A stretch of 64,000 nucleotides of DNA from Bradyrhizobium erythrophlei (GCF_900142985.1 NZ_LT670849.1:1364001-1428000), one strand, 5' to 3'. Positions 27,734 through 36,980 are shown, counted from the first letter of the stretch. The notes: generated by a model not told the origin, from the letters alone. Numbers and translations: made by a program.

Positions 27734-28443
27734 CAAGGGGCCCCATCGGGACGGCCGACTTGCGCGTAGGCGCGCACCGTGGCGTTATTCAGCGAGGCCT
27801 CCAGCCGCACGCGCAACGCTTCCATGACCTCGGGCGTGGCGTCGGGTGGAACCATGATTATTTCGCCTCCCACCAACGCCCCCCGGCTGAACGGCAGATT
27901 GATCGTGGTCCGGTCCCAGTTCTTCAAACGCCAGTAGCGGCTGGTCACCATCGCGAACGGCATGATCGGCCGTCCGGATTCGCGCGCCAGCATGATGATG
28001 CCAAGCCCCGCAATTCGCGAACGCTTCGGCACATCGGCGGTCAGCGCAACGTTATAGCCCTGTTCGAGCGCGCGTACCATCTCCTTGAACGCACCGACGC
28101 CGCCCTTGCGATGAAACGCCGAGCCATGGTCGCCGGAGCCGCGGATGGTGCCGATCCCGAGCCGCTCGGCAGCAATGGCGTTGTATTCGCCGTCGCGATG
28201 CCGCGAAATCAAAACCTTGACGCGCTGGCTTTCCTTGGTCTTGACGAAAGCGGTCATGAAGTGCTGGCCATGCCAGAAGGCGAAAATGGCCGGCATCTGC
28301 GGCTCGACGATCTCATAGACATCGGACGGATCGAAGCTGAAGCGGCTGGTGCGCCAGACCAGCCGCAGGAATCCGGCCGCGAGCGAACCCACCGCGCGCT
28401 GAAGCCAGCTGCTGCGCAGCAGATCGCGAATCTGTTTCTTCAA
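27733..28443 (-). CDS. DUF374 lysophospholipid acyltransferase-like protein
   Basis: 236 residues. It matches the DUF374 family, which has an LPLAT-type fold: AIFAFWHGQHFM (His of the active-site region), ISRHRDGEYNA, GTIRGSGDHG and TADVPKRSRIAGLGIIMLA. A short hydrophobic N-terminal region may tie it to the membrane. Family members sit beside waaA in many Gram-negatives and are thought to act in lipid A or phospholipid acylation, without proof here. It overlaps DUF4170 upstream (ATGA) and waaA downstream. Confidence 0.83.
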   Translation of the reverse strand: MKKQIRDLLRSSWLQRAVGSLAAGFLRLVWRTSRFSFDPSDVYEIVEPQMPAIFAFWHGQHFMTAFVKTKESQRVKVLISRHRDGEYNAIAAERLGIGTIRGSGDHGSAFHRKGGVGAFKEMVRALEQGYNVALTADVPKRSRIAGLGIIMLARESGRPIMPFAMVTSRYWRLKNWDRTTINLPFSRGALVGGEIIMVPPDATPEVMEALRVRLEASLNNATVRAYAQVGRPDGAP

Positions 28444-28688
28444 CGGGCAGGCTTCGTGTCTTGATCGGGATCAAGCAGCCGATGGAGATGGACGATGAAG
28501 TACCTCATCTGGGCGTTGTCCACCGTCAGTTGCGCCTTTGCCCTCCAGGCTGCGTAGGCGGTCGCGTAGTTGGGATATAGCCCGACGATTTCCACCTGCG
28601 AAAGATCCTTGAACGTATTGTGCTCAAGGTCGTTCAGTTCGCCGCCGAGGACGAGATGCAACAACTGTTGTGGGGCACTATCTGGCAT
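28440..28688 (-). CDS. DUF4170 domain protein
   Basis: 82 residues. The core LVLGGELNDLEHNTFKDLS with VGLYPNYATAYAAWRAKAQ and MRYFIVHLHRLLDPD matches DUF4170, a small soluble alphaproteobacterial family of unknown function. Its stop overlaps the start of the DUF374 gene, so it is co-translated with LPS-synthesis enzymes. Confidence 0.85.
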   Translation of the reverse strand: MPDSAPQQLLHLVLGGELNDLEHNTFKDLSQVEIVGLYPNYATAYAAWRAKAQLTVDNAQMRYFIVHLHRLLDPDQDTKPAR

Positions 28689-28748
28689 GGTCTTTCTTCC
28701 TAAAGCTGCGCCCGCTGTGCAAGCCTTTCGAGAAACATCGGGACATGT

Positions 28749-29570
28749 TCACGGCAAGGGACTGCTTCGAAATTGCTCGACAATGCTTGCATGACGATCG
28801 CGCCCCGCAGCCACCAAAACTCCGTGCGTCACCTCGCGGCGATTGTACAGAATGGTGTCCCCCGACAACGCAGTCATGCTACCATTCGCTTCCTGCACGA
28901 TCAAATTGGCCGCCGCAAGGTCCCAGTCCCGGCTTTGACCGCCCGCAAAAGCGGCGTCAAGCTTGCCGTCTGCTACACGGCAGAGGCGAAGCGCGAGTGA
29001 CCCGATGCGCGGATGAAGCGAAATTTCGCCAGCGTTGCGATTGAGCCGCTCGACCAGCGGCTTCGGGCCCGCAATGCGGGGAAAATCCAGCGCGGTGCCG
29101 GACGTCGCATGGATTGCGGTCCCATTGAGCTGCGATCCGCGCCCGCGCTCCGCAAAAAAGAACTCGTTGCTGGCCGGCGCAAATACCGCAGCCAGCACCG
29201 GCTGCGCATTTTCGACCAGCGCGACGCTGACGCACCAGTCTTCACGGCCGGCGAGATAGGCGCGCGTGCCGTCGATCGGATCGACGATCCATACGAGCTT
29301 GCTGCCGAGACGCGCTTCGTCGTCGGCGCTTTCCTCGGACAGCCAGCCATAGTCCGGCGTTGAGGATCGAAGTTTTTGGGCAATCAGTTCGTTGACCGCG
29401 ATATCGGCTTCCGACACCGGCGACGACGCGCCCTTGATCCAGTTCTTCAATTCGGTACGGAACAGGGAAAGCGCGAGGGCGCCTGCCTCCCGCACCGTGT
29501 CGGTCAGAAGGGCGGCGTCGCGCGCAAGAATTCCCGGATGCACATCGTGTGCGGCATCACCGTCCGCCAA
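28749..29570 (-). CDS. Inositol monophosphatase-family phosphatase (3'(2'),5'-bisphosphate nucleotidase-like)
   Basis: 273 residues. The metal-site motifs are GWLSEESADD, WIVDPIDGTRAYL and SRDWDLAAANLIVQEA. These define the Li+-sensitive phosphatase superfamily; alphaproteobacterial members in this place are usually annotated CysQ-like, but inositol phosphate could also be a substrate. The TTG at 29570 overlaps the pmbA end by 14 nt and has GAGGG upstream; a GTG at 29543 is the alternative. It lies in the operon with pmbA and LPS genes. Confidence 0.82.
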   Translation of the reverse strand: MADGDAAHDVHPGILARDAALLTDTVREAGALALSLFRTELKNWIKGASSPVSEADIAVNELIAQKLRSSTPDYGWLSEESADDEARLGSKLVWIVDPIDGTRAYLAGREDWCVSVALVENAQPVLAAVFAPASNEFFFAERGRGSQLNGTAIHATSGTALDFPRIAGPKPLVERLNRNAGEISLHPRIGSLALRLCRVADGKLDAAFAGGQSRDWDLAAANLIVQEANGSMTALSGDTILYNRREVTHGVLVAAGRDRHASIVEQFRSSPLP

Positions 29571-30957
29571 GCGTCAATCCCTCGACCCGTAGCGTCGGCG
29601 CGTTGACGCCGTAGCGAAATGAAAGATCGTTGGCTGCTACCAGCGATTTGAAGATATCGAGAAGGTGACCGGCGATGGTCACCTCGCTCACGGGATAGGT
29701 GATCTTGCCGTTCTCGATCCAGAATCCGGATGCGCCACGGCTATAGTCGCCGGTCACGCCATTGACGCCCGAGCCGATCAGGTCGGTGACATAAAAGCCC
29801 TGGCGGATATCGGAGATGAGTTCCTCGGGCGTCGGCTCGCCGGCCTCCAGGTGCAGATTATACGACCCCGGCGACGGCGAGGACGACACGCCGCGATGCG
29901 CGTGGCCGGTGGTGGTAAGCTTGAGTTCGCGCGCGGTCGCGCAATCCAGAAGCCAGGTGGTCAGAACCCCCTGATCGATGAGCGCGATCTTCTTGACGCT
30001 GACCCCCTCGGCATCGAAGGGCTGCGAGCGCAAGCCTCGACGCCGCAACGGATCATCGATGATGCGGATGTTGCTGGCGAAGAGCTGTTCGCCGAGGCGA
30101 TCCTTCAAAAAAGAGGTCTTGCGCGCGATCGATGCGCCGTTGATGGCTCCGACCAGATGACCGACCAGAGAGCCCGACACACGCGGATCGAACACGACAG
30201 GTACCTTGCAGGTCTCGACCTTGCGCGGATTGGCGCGGGCGACCGTCCGCTCGCCGGCGCTGCGGCCGACGCTTTCCGGCGAAGCGAGATCTTCGGCATG
30301 CGGCGCCGACGTGAAATCGTAGTCGCGCTCCATCGAGGTCCCCTCGCCGGAGATCGCCGTCGTCGAAATACCCTGGCTCGAACGCAAATAGGCGCCGTGA
30401 AAGCCGGTGCTGGTCACGAGCACCATGCCGCCAATTCCGGCCGATGCCGACGCGCCGCCCGATTTGGCAACGCCGTTGACGGCGAGCGCCGCAGCTTCGG
30501 CCTCGCACGCGCGGCGTTCGAGTTCGGCGGTCGTCGGAACTTTGGGATCGAGCAGATCGAGGTCGGGGAAATCGCGCGCCAGCAGCGAGGGGTCGGCAAG
30601 GCCGACAAACTGGTCATCGGGCGCCACGCGCGCCATCGCCACCGCGCGCTCCGCAAGCCGCTCCACCCCATCGCCGCCGACGTCGTTGGTCGAGACCACC
30701 GCCTGACGCTTGCCGACGAGCACGCGCAAGCCGACATCGTCGCCTTCCGAACGCTCGGATTCCTCGACACGGCCGTCGCGGACTTCGACCCCTTGCGAAA
30801 TGCCGCGCACGGCAACCGCATCCGCCGCGTCGGCGCCCGCGCGCTTGGCCGCCTCGACCAGCCGCTGCGCCAGCGTCGTCAGCGTGGATTGGTCGAACAG
30901 CCGGGCGGTCGCCGCGTCAGCCGAAAGCGAAGATGCACTCGATGGTGAAGAGTTCAC
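29557..30957 (-). CDS. pmbA: PmbA/TldE-type protein of the TldD-TldE metalloprotease system
   Basis: 466 residues. Conserved features are the N-terminal RGISQGVEVRDGRVEESERSE strands and the C-terminal GHAHRGVSSSPSPGSYNL, DLIGSGVNGVTGDYSRGASG and YPVSEVTIAG. The HExxxH zinc motif of TldD is absent, so this is the TldE/PmbA half, which pairs with TldD to trim peptides (antitoxin CcdA and modified peptides in E. coli). tldD is not in the window. A GTG at 30957 (VNSSPSS) is taken as start; the ORF extends upstream without conserved sequence. It is the first gene of the operon running to lpxK. Confidence 0.88.
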   Translation of the reverse strand: MNSSPSSASSLSADAATARLFDQSTLTTLAQRLVEAAKRAGADAADAVAVRGISQGVEVRDGRVEESERSEGDDVGLRVLVGKRQAVVSTNDVGGDGVERLAERAVAMARVAPDDQFVGLADPSLLARDFPDLDLLDPKVPTTAELERRACEAEAAALAVNGVAKSGGASASAGIGGMVLVTSTGFHGAYLRSSQGISTTAISGEGTSMERDYDFTSAPHAEDLASPESVGRSAGERTVARANPRKVETCKVPVVFDPRVSGSLVGHLVGAINGASIARKTSFLKDRLGEQLFASNIRIIDDPLRRRGLRSQPFDAEGVSVKKIALIDQGVLTTWLLDCATARELKLTTTGHAHRGVSSSPSPGSYNLHLEAGEPTPEELISDIRQGFYVTDLIGSGVNGVTGDYSRGASGFWIENGKITYPVSEVTIAGHLLDIFKSLVAANDLSFRYGVNAPTLRVEGLTLGGR

Positions 30958-31266
30958 GAACAAAATTCCCGCAGATTTACGGAGGGGCTGCGTGCTTTCG
31001 CGTGAGAAGCGAAAGCAGGCTACGAACTGCATGAAATGTGCCTGATTCACTTGGAATTCAAGCGCTTTCACGCAGCCAAAAGACAGCAATTTCAGCAATC
31101 GCGCAAGGTCTCGTCAATCATGCGAGCCAAGGTGTTGTCAATCATGTCGACCGAAGCAAGGGCGGTGACGGCGGATTAACCAGCCTTTTTAAGCCAATGC
31201 GGACAGCGCTCTGGCATGCTCTCACGCATCGACCGGGAACATAATTCCGGCGGGGAGACTGAAGCC
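30958..31266. other. Divergent intergenic region pmbA / DUF6101
   Basis: This 309-bp gap must hold both promoters. The only structure seen is a tandem pair of 24-nt units at 31105-31152. Clear -35/-10 pairs or a hairpin were not found. Confidence 0.5.
31105..31152. repeat. Two 24-nt imperfect tandem units
   Basis: Units 31105-31128 and 31129-31152 agree at 18 of 24 positions and share the core GTCAATCATG. They could be paired binding sites between pmbA and the DUF6101 gene. The second unit lies in a short frame starting at 31120 (MRAKVLSIMSTEARAVTAD), whose coding status is unknown. Confidence 0.5.
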
Positions 31267-31788
31267 GTGAGGCGTCAAACAGCAACAAGCGGGATCAATC
31301 CCGCCGGGTCGAGCCGCGGCTTGCGGCTCGACCCTCTTTCTCTACCCATCAGCTTCGATGCGCATGACGTTCGCGCCGACAACGGCGTGCGCCATGTCGA
31401 ACTTCACCGCGAGCGCGTCGTGCTGCGGCGGGCAATCCACGGCATGCGGATGGCGATCAACCTTCGGGTCAGCGATTTCCGCGGCATTGCGCTGCGCGAC
31501 GGCGACGACGCCCAGATGCTGGTGCTCCTGCATCGCGACCCGTCGCTGAACATTCCGCTTTGCGTGAGCTCCGACCACGACGAGATCGCCGCGGCCTGGC
31601 AAACCTGGAGCGATATCTTCGCGTTGCCGCAGCTTGCGGAAGAAACGCGTGAGCCGGCGCCACGGCGGCGGCGACGCAACGCGGTCTGGGCGCGGCGTCC
31701 GAAGTTCTTGGTGCGGCGTCGCGGCGGTGGCGCACTGGACGGCGCCGATGTCCACCGTGGCGAACGCGAGATCATTGCAAGGAACTAG
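31267..31788 (+). CDS. DUF6101-like conserved protein
   Basis: 173 residues. The segments NPAGSSRGLRLDPLSLP, VELHRERVVLRRAIHGMRMAI and MLVLLHRDPSLNIPLCVS are typical of a Bradyrhizobiaceae family that I associate with DUF6101. The middle looks like a small beta-domain, the C-terminus is Arg-rich (EPAPRRRRRN, VRRRGGG). Function is unknown. The GTG at 31267 with GGGGAG upstream was chosen over an earlier ATG at 31216. It converges on ubiA, with two palindromic repeats between. Confidence 0.72.
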   Translation: MRRQTATSGINPAGSSRGLRLDPLSLPISFDAHDVRADNGVRHVELHRERVVLRRAIHGMRMAINLRVSDFRGIALRDGDDAQMLVLLHRDPSLNIPLCVSSDHDEIAAAWQTWSDIFALPQLAEETREPAPRRRRRNAVWARRPKFLVRRRGGGALDGADVHRGEREIIARN

Positions 31789-31807
31789 AGCCTCAGGCCG
31801 CCCGGAT

Positions 31808-31885
31808 CAGTGGAGTGGATTTGACATTCGCTACCCACCTGGCCGCGAACTGGCAAAGCGAATGTCAAATCCAAAACTCCACTGG
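31808..31885. repeat. CTAG-bounded palindromic repeat, copy D
   Basis: A 78-bp element. Arms begin CAGTGGAGT and contain GGATTTGACATTCGCT; the right arm is complementary, with a 4-nt insertion, and ends ACTGG. The terminal CTAG motifs are degenerate. It is paired with copy E across an 11-bp A+T-rich spacer. Confidence 0.83.
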
Positions 31886-31896
31886 AAATATATTCT

Positions 31897-31972
31897 CTAG
31901 TGGTCCTTTGATTCTAACATTCGCAAAAGCGCCAGCTCAACGGGGATGCGAATGTTAGAATCGGACCACTAG
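31897..31972. repeat. CTAG-bounded palindromic repeat, copy E
   Basis: A 76-bp element with intact CTAG at both ends. Arms read CTAGTGGTCC, then GATTCTAACATTCGCA, the right arm matching after a 3-nt difference. Its right arm encodes the last five residues (LVVRF) and the TAA stop of ubiA. Confidence 0.87.
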
Positions 31973-32887
31973 CGCGTCTATTACCAATCCAGCAAACAGC
32001 AATAACCCGGCGTCGCGGTTGGACTTGAAGACACGCAGACAAAGCGCGGGATCGTCGATGTTAAGCCGCGCGATCTGCCAGCCAAGATGAACGGCGAACG
32101 CGGTCAGTCCAATCCAGGCCCATACGCCCACCCCTGACAGCGCGAGCGCCGCGCCGATCAGGATCACCGCAAGACTATAAAACACGACAAGCGCCCGATG
32201 CGTCTGCGCGCCGAACAGGAGCGCGGTGGATTTGACGCCGATCAACGCGTCATCTTCGGCGTCCTGATGGGCATAGATCGTGTCATAACCGATCACCCAG
32301 GCGATCGAGCCGGCATAGAGAAGGAGCCCGGGCAAACCAATCCGTCCCTGGACGACCGCAAAGCCCATCAGCGCGCCCCACGAAAAGGCCAGCCCAAGCA
32401 CGACCTGCGGCCACCATGTGATGCGTTTCATGAACGGATACACCGCCACGATCCCAAGCGACGCGATGCCCGCGATGATCGCAAAACGGTTGAACTGGAG
32501 CAGCACCACAAGACCGATCAGGGCCTGCGCAACCAGAAAGGCCAGCGCCTGCCCCACCCCGACCTGCCCGGCCGGTATTGGGCGCGATCGCGTGCGTTCG
32601 ACCTTGGCGTCGAGATCGCGATCGGTGATGTCGTTCCAGGTGCATCCGGCGCCGCGCATCGCGAAGGCGCCGACGAAGAACAAGCCAAGGATGATCGGCA
32701 AGCGGCTGACATCGCGAGCAAGCGCCGAGGCAAGCGCGGCCGACCACCAGCACGGCAGCAAAAGCAGCCACGAACCGATCGGACGATCGAGCCGCGCAAG
32801 CCTGAGGTAAGGCCGCGACCAGACCGGCGCGCGGGTGTCGACCCAGTTGCCGATCGCGTCCGCTACGCGCGCCGCAAGCTCGCTCAT
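31955..32887 (-). CDS. ubiA: 4-hydroxybenzoate polyprenyltransferase
   Basis: 310 residues, about eight membrane helices. The two Mg-prenyl-diphosphate motifs are NDITDRDLD and YAHQDAEDD. It joins the polyprenyl chain to 4-hydroxybenzoate in ubiquinone synthesis at the inner membrane. The final codons CTA GTG GTC CGA TTC TAA lie inside palindromic repeat E, so its natural C-terminus has been replaced or extended by the repeat. The core helices and both motifs are intact, so activity is expected. Confidence 0.94.
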   Translation of the reverse strand: MSELAARVADAIGNWVDTRAPVWSRPYLRLARLDRPIGSWLLLLPCWWSAALASALARDVSRLPIILGLFFVGAFAMRGAGCTWNDITDRDLDAKVERTRSRPIPAGQVGVGQALAFLVAQALIGLVVLLQFNRFAIIAGIASLGIVAVYPFMKRITWWPQVVLGLAFSWGALMGFAVVQGRIGLPGLLLYAGSIAWVIGYDTIYAHQDAEDDALIGVKSTALLFGAQTHRALVVFYSLAVILIGAALALSGVGVWAWIGLTAFAVHLGWQIARLNIDDPALCLRVFKSNRDAGLLLFAGLVIDALVVRF

Positions 32888-32936
32888 GGGAAGCCGGCCT
32901 TTGCAGCCAAAGTCTGGCGCGGACCGGAAACCCCGA

Positions 32937-33632
32937 TCATCGCGTCAGCGCGTTGCCGCTCAACGTGTCGAACGTGGTGCCGCCGCTCTTCTTGGCAGCC
33001 GCCGCTTCAGGAAGCGTCGCAGCGGAGCCGAGAACCTCGCTCAAGCTCGGACCTGCCGGACCCTGCGGCGCATTCTTCATCTGTTCGGCTGCGCCGCAGA
33101 TTCTCTTCTGCATCCCCTCGGAGCCGACGTGGCCCTTCTTGAGCTGCTCGCCGATCTGCGGCGGGATTCCGCATCTCGCTGAGTTCACCTCGACATATTT
33201 GATCATTTTGACTTCGGCCTGGATGAAACTGGTGATCAGCTTGCAGGCCTCGTCCGGGGTGGCGCGTCGCTCACCCGCAACTTTCAGGAGATGGCCGCGC
33301 TTCTCCGCTTCCTGGCGCAACGGCAGGAAATTCTTCATGCAATCGTCGCCACCACCTTGCGTGGGAGGTGCTGCGAAGGGCGAACTCGCCATCGGCGCCT
33401 GTCCCGGGAATGAAGCTGGCCCAGGCGCATTGCCGAATGCCCCTGGGGGCGGGGGTGCATTGCCGAAGGCGCCCGGCGGCGGCGCGGCCCCATTCACGGG
33501 CGGGAAAGCCGGATCGTTCGCCGTTCCGGCCTTGCCAGGCAGCGGCGCGGGAAACGCGCCTTGCGCCCAAGTCTGTCCGGCGTAGAACGTGACAACGGCC
33601 ACCAGAAATGGCGCGATCAATCGGCGGATCAT
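32937..33632 (-). CDS. Secreted Pro/Ala-rich conserved protein
   Basis: 231 residues with a signal peptide (MIRRLIAPFLVAVVTFYAG, cleavage near WAQ). A Pro/Gly/Ala linker contains a short repeat PPPGAFGNAP. The C-terminal half is helical with Cys residues (DDCMKNF, DEACKLI, SARCGIP, KRICGAA) that could form disulfides. No named domain was recognised. The ATG at 33632 starts the signal peptide and has AAGGAA upstream. It follows ubiA's start by 49 nt upstream on the same strand, so it may be co-transcribed with ubiA. Confidence 0.68.
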   Translation of the reverse strand: MIRRLIAPFLVAVVTFYAGQTWAQGAFPAPLPGKAGTANDPAFPPVNGAAPPPGAFGNAPPPPGAFGNAPGPASFPGQAPMASSPFAAPPTQGGGDDCMKNFLPLRQEAEKRGHLLKVAGERRATPDEACKLITSFIQAEVKMIKYVEVNSARCGIPPQIGEQLKKGHVGSEGMQKRICGAAEQMKNAPQGPAGPSLSEVLGSAATLPEAAAAKKSGGTTFDTLSGNALTR

Positions 33633-33855
33633 CAAAGCTGTTCCTTCAGGGCCTGCAAGCTTGTTTCCGACGGGAGAGCGACTCCAGGCCGGTATTTTAC
33701 GATTGCTGCCAAGGGTTAACAACCCGTGGAATTGGGCAAGAGCGCGGCGCGACGTCGCCCCAGACCGCCAATAATCGCGCAATTTCTTAATTCTTTGGGC
33801 TAAAACGCCGGCCGCGTAAGAGTACGAACTTCGAAATCGGGACTCCAGACCCATA

Positions 33856-34629
33856 ATGCCTTCGCACGACTTTCGCAGACCCCGCCTGTTCGTGGACACA
33901 GCGCTCGAAAGCGGCATTACGGTCACGCTCGAGCGCGACCAGAGTAACTATCTCGGCAACGTGCTGAGGCTTGCAGCCGGCGACAGCGTTCTCGTCTTCA
34001 ACGGGCGGGACGGCGAATGGCAGGCCGCGATCTCGGGCCGCAAGCGGCCCGACAGTCTGGAAATTACAACGCAGACCCGGTCGCAGGATCGCTTGCCGGA
34101 TCTCGCTTATATTTTTGCCCCACTCAAGCACGCCCGGCTCGATTACATGGTCCAGAAGGCCGTGGAAATGGGGGCTTCAAAGCTGCAACCCGTGTTCACG
34201 CGATTTACGCAAGTGACGCGCGTCAATACCGAACGGATGCGCGCCAATGTCATCGAGGCCGCCGAGCAATGCGGCATTCTCGGCATCGCTGAGGTCGCAG
34301 GGCCGGTTGCCCTAGACCGCTTCCTCGGCCAGCGCAAGGCCGGGCGCCTTCTGGTTTTTTGCGATGAAGCGACCGACGTCGCAGACCCGTTGCAACTCCT
34401 GTCGGGCGAAAAAGCGGCTTCAGGAATCGACGTCCTGATCGGGCCTGAAGGCGGCTTTGCCGAGGAGGAGCGCGCCATCCTGCAGCGCCAGCCACACACC
34501 TTAAGGCTTTCGCTCGGGCCCCGCATCCTGCGGGCCGATACCGCAGGCGTCGCGGCGCTCGCGCTGGTGCAGGCAGCGCTCGGCGACTGGGGCAGCGACC
34601 CGGCGGCGGACCGGGAGGCCAATCGTTAA
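33856..34629 (+). CDS. rsmE: 16S rRNA (uracil(1498)-N3)-methyltransferase
   Basis: 257 residues. The N-terminal PUA-like domain opens RRPRLFVDTAL and the SPOUT domain has the knot motifs LIGPEGGFAEEE and LSLGPRILRADTA. KAVEMGASKLQPVFTRFTQ is also typical. It methylates U1498 of 16S rRNA. It stands alone, divergent from the secreted protein and followed by hisZ after 183 nt. Confidence 0.94.
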   Translation: MPSHDFRRPRLFVDTALESGITVTLERDQSNYLGNVLRLAAGDSVLVFNGRDGEWQAAISGRKRPDSLEITTQTRSQDRLPDLAYIFAPLKHARLDYMVQKAVEMGASKLQPVFTRFTQVTRVNTERMRANVIEAAEQCGILGIAEVAGPVALDRFLGQRKAGRLLVFCDEATDVADPLQLLSGEKAASGIDVLIGPEGGFAEEERAILQRQPHTLRLSLGPRILRADTAGVAALALVQAALGDWGSDPAADREANR

Positions 34630-34812
34630 GTCATTTGGCCGATCCCGGTCGAAACCGTTGGCACGCCATGCTAAAGGGCTGCGGCCGGCGCCATCTCGCA
34701 TGGACAGGCCTAATTGGCCGAGGACCGCCCGCTCAGTAAAATGCAATTGAGTCAAAGACTTATTTGTATATCGGTGTAACGAACCCGCTCTTCGGGGGAT
34801 TTGGACTGCAAG

Positions 34813-36006
34813 ATGACTGCAACCGCGCCTCTTCGTGCGACCGGGTCCGCCGCGTGGGCGGATACCCTGCTATTGTCGTTCGCCAAGGCCGGCTACGCCC
34901 TGGCCGAGCCCCCGATCCTGCAGCCGGCCGAGCCCTTTCTCGATCTCTCCGGAGAGGACATCCGAAAGAGCCTGTACCTCACGACCGATGCGACCGGTGA
35001 GGAGCTTTGCCTTCGCCCCGACCTGACCATTCCGGTGGCGCGCCAATACCTCGCCTCCGGCGAGGCCGGACAGGCCGCAGGCTTCAGCTATCTTGGACCG
35101 GTGTTCCGCTATCGCGACGGCGCACGAAGCGAATTCCTGCAAGCGGGCATCGAGTCGTTTGGCCGGCTCGACCGGCCGGCGGCGGATGCCGAGATGCTGG
35201 CGCTGGCGCTCGAAGCCACGCGCGCCTTTGGCGTCAAGGATGTCGAGATTCGGACCGGCGATGTTGCCCTTTTCACGGCGCTGCTCGACGCGCTCAATCT
35301 CTATCCGGTATGGCGCCGGCGGCTGATCAAGGACTTCAACCGCAAGATCAGCCTCGAACAGGATATCGAACGCCTGACGGTCTCTAGCGCTACGGCCCGC
35401 AACGAATATGAAGGCGTGCTGGCCGCTCTCGCGGGCTCCGACCGCAAGGCGGCACTGGCACTCGTCACCGACATGATGTCGATTGCGGGTGCGACCAATG
35501 TCGGCGGCCGCACGGTCGCGGAGATCGCCGACCGCTTCCTCGAACAATCAACCCTGAAGGCCGGCGCGCTGCCGCGCGACGCGCTCGGAATTATCAAACG
35601 TTTTCTCGCCGTCTCCGGCGATCCGCGCGATGCAATCAAGCAATTGCGCGCGCTCGCAGCCGACGCCAAACTCGACATTGGCGCAGCCATCGATGCCTTC
35701 GAAAGCCGGATCGGCTTTATGGCGACGCGCGGCATCGACGTCGCGCAGACGCGTTTCTCGACGGCATTCGGACGCGGACTCGATTACTACACCGGCTTTG
35801 AATTCGAGTTGCACGCCAAAGGCAACGGGATCGAACCCCTGGTTGCCGGTGGCCGGTATGACGGCCTGCTGACGCAGCTCGGGGCAACCACGCCGATTCC
35901 TGCGGTTGGATTTTCGGTTTGGGTCGAGGCGCTCGCCAGGATCGGCCAACCCGCCAAGTCCGAGCCTGCCAAATCCGAGCCTGCCAAGTCCGGGAGGCGG
36001 TCGTGA
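34813..36006 (+). CDS. hisZ: ATP phosphoribosyltransferase regulatory subunit
   Basis: 397 residues, a histidyl-tRNA-synthetase-like fold without the tRNA-binding domain. Class II motifs are seen in [37 protein letters not shown] and [13 protein letters not shown]. HisZ works with HisG in the first step of histidine synthesis. The C-terminal tail holds three copies of a 15-bp unit ([15 protein letters not shown]). The ATG at 34813 is used; a TTG four codons earlier is in frame. It overlaps hisG by GTGA. Confidence 0.92.
   Translation: MTATAPLRATGSAAWADTLLLSFAKAGYALAEPPILQPAEPFLDLSGEDIRKSLYLTTDATGEELCLRPDLTIPVARQYLASGEAGQAAGFSYLGPVFRYRDGARSEFLQAGIESFGRLDRPAADAEMLALALEATRAFGVKDVEIRTGDVALFTALLDALNLYPVWRRRLIKDFNRKISLEQDIERLTVSSATARNEYEGVLAALAGSDRKAALALVTDMMSIAGATNVGGRTVAEIADRFLEQSTLKAGALPRDALGIIKRFLAVSGDPRDAIKQLRALAADAKLDIGAAIDAFESRIGFMATRGIDVAQTRFSTAFGRGLDYYTGFEFELHAKGNGIEPLVAGGRYDGLLTQLGATTPIPAVGFSVWVEALARIGQPAKSEPAKSEPAKSGRRS
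35953..35997 (+). repeat. Three 15-bp tandem units at the end of hisZ
   Basis: Units begin at 35953, 35968 and 35983 and encode AKSEP-type repeats. The last unit changes into GGGAGG (35992-35997), which is the ribosome site of hisG at 36003. Confidence 0.8.
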
Positions 36007-36980
36007 CCACACCCTTCGTTCTCGCCGTGCCCTCAAAAGGCCGCTTGCAGGAGCAGGCGGAGGCGTTCTTCACGCATGCCGGACTCGCACTGGCAAAGCC
36101 GCGCGGCGCGCGCGAGTATCGCGGCACCATCATGGGCCTCGACAATGTCGAGATTGCCTATCTGTCGGCGAGCGAGATCGCCTCGCAGCTGGCGCGCGGC
36201 GCAGTGCACATGGGCGTCACCGGCGAGGATCTGGTGCGCGAAAGCATCGTCGATGCCGACAGGCGCGTGCTCCTGATCGACAGCCTCGGCTTTGGCAGCG
36301 CCAATGTCGTGGTGGCGGTGCCGCAGGCCTGGATCGATGTCCGGACCATGGCCGACCTCGACGACGTCACGTCAGGCTTTCGCGAGCAGCACAACCGCCG
36401 CATGCGGGTGGCGACCAAATACATCAACCTCACCCGCACCTTCTTCGCCACACATGGAATCGTCGACTACCGTATCGTCGAGAGCGCCGGCGCGACCGAG
36501 GGCGCACCGGCCGTCGGCACCGCGGAGATGATCGTCGACATCACCACGACCGGCGTGACCCTTGCCGCCAACGGGCTCAAGGTGCTCGACGACGGCGTGA
36601 TCCTGCGCAGCCAGGCCAACCTCGTCGCCTCGCGCGAGGCCGACTGGTCGAGCGAAGCGCGGGAAACCGGACGCGTGATCCTCGACCACATCGCGGCACG
36701 TGCCCGCGCCAGAAAATTTCGCGAAGTCCGCACCCGTTTCACCGGCTGCAACGCCGCCCTGCTCGCCGAGGCGCAGAAACGCTTCGGCGTCGAATTGCCG
36801 TTCGGCGGACCGACGTCGTCGGGCATGGTGACGCTGCACTGCCCGCCCGCCCAGCTCTATGGGCTCGGCAGCTTCCTGCGCGACCACGGCGCAGAGACGG
36901 TTTCGGTGGCGTCGCTCGATTACGTGCTCGGCCGCGAAAATCCCCTGTTTGCAAGGCTCCAGGCATTTCTCGGGTCCTAA
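36003..36980 (+). CDS. hisG: ATP phosphoribosyltransferase catalytic subunit
   Basis: 325 residues. Conserved parts are [37 protein letters not shown] and [21 protein letters not shown], the PRPP loop. It condenses ATP with PRPP to start histidine synthesis. It is longer than the short HisG (about 200-230 residues) that normally needs HisZ: the last 100 residues ([20 protein letters not shown] and [12 protein letters not shown]) resemble the regulatory domain of long HisG. The GTG start overlaps the hisZ stop and has GGGAGG 5 nt upstream. Confidence 0.93.
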   Translation: MTTPFVLAVPSKGRLQEQAEAFFTHAGLALAKPRGAREYRGTIMGLDNVEIAYLSASEIASQLARGAVHMGVTGEDLVRESIVDADRRVLLIDSLGFGSANVVVAVPQAWIDVRTMADLDDVTSGFREQHNRRMRVATKYINLTRTFFATHGIVDYRIVESAGATEGAPAVGTAEMIVDITTTGVTLAANGLKVLDDGVILRSQANLVASREADWSSEARETGRVILDHIAARARARKFREVRTRFTGCNAALLAEAQKRFGVELPFGGPTSSGMVTLHCPPAQLYGLGSFLRDHGAETVSVASLDYVLGRENPLFARLQAFLGS

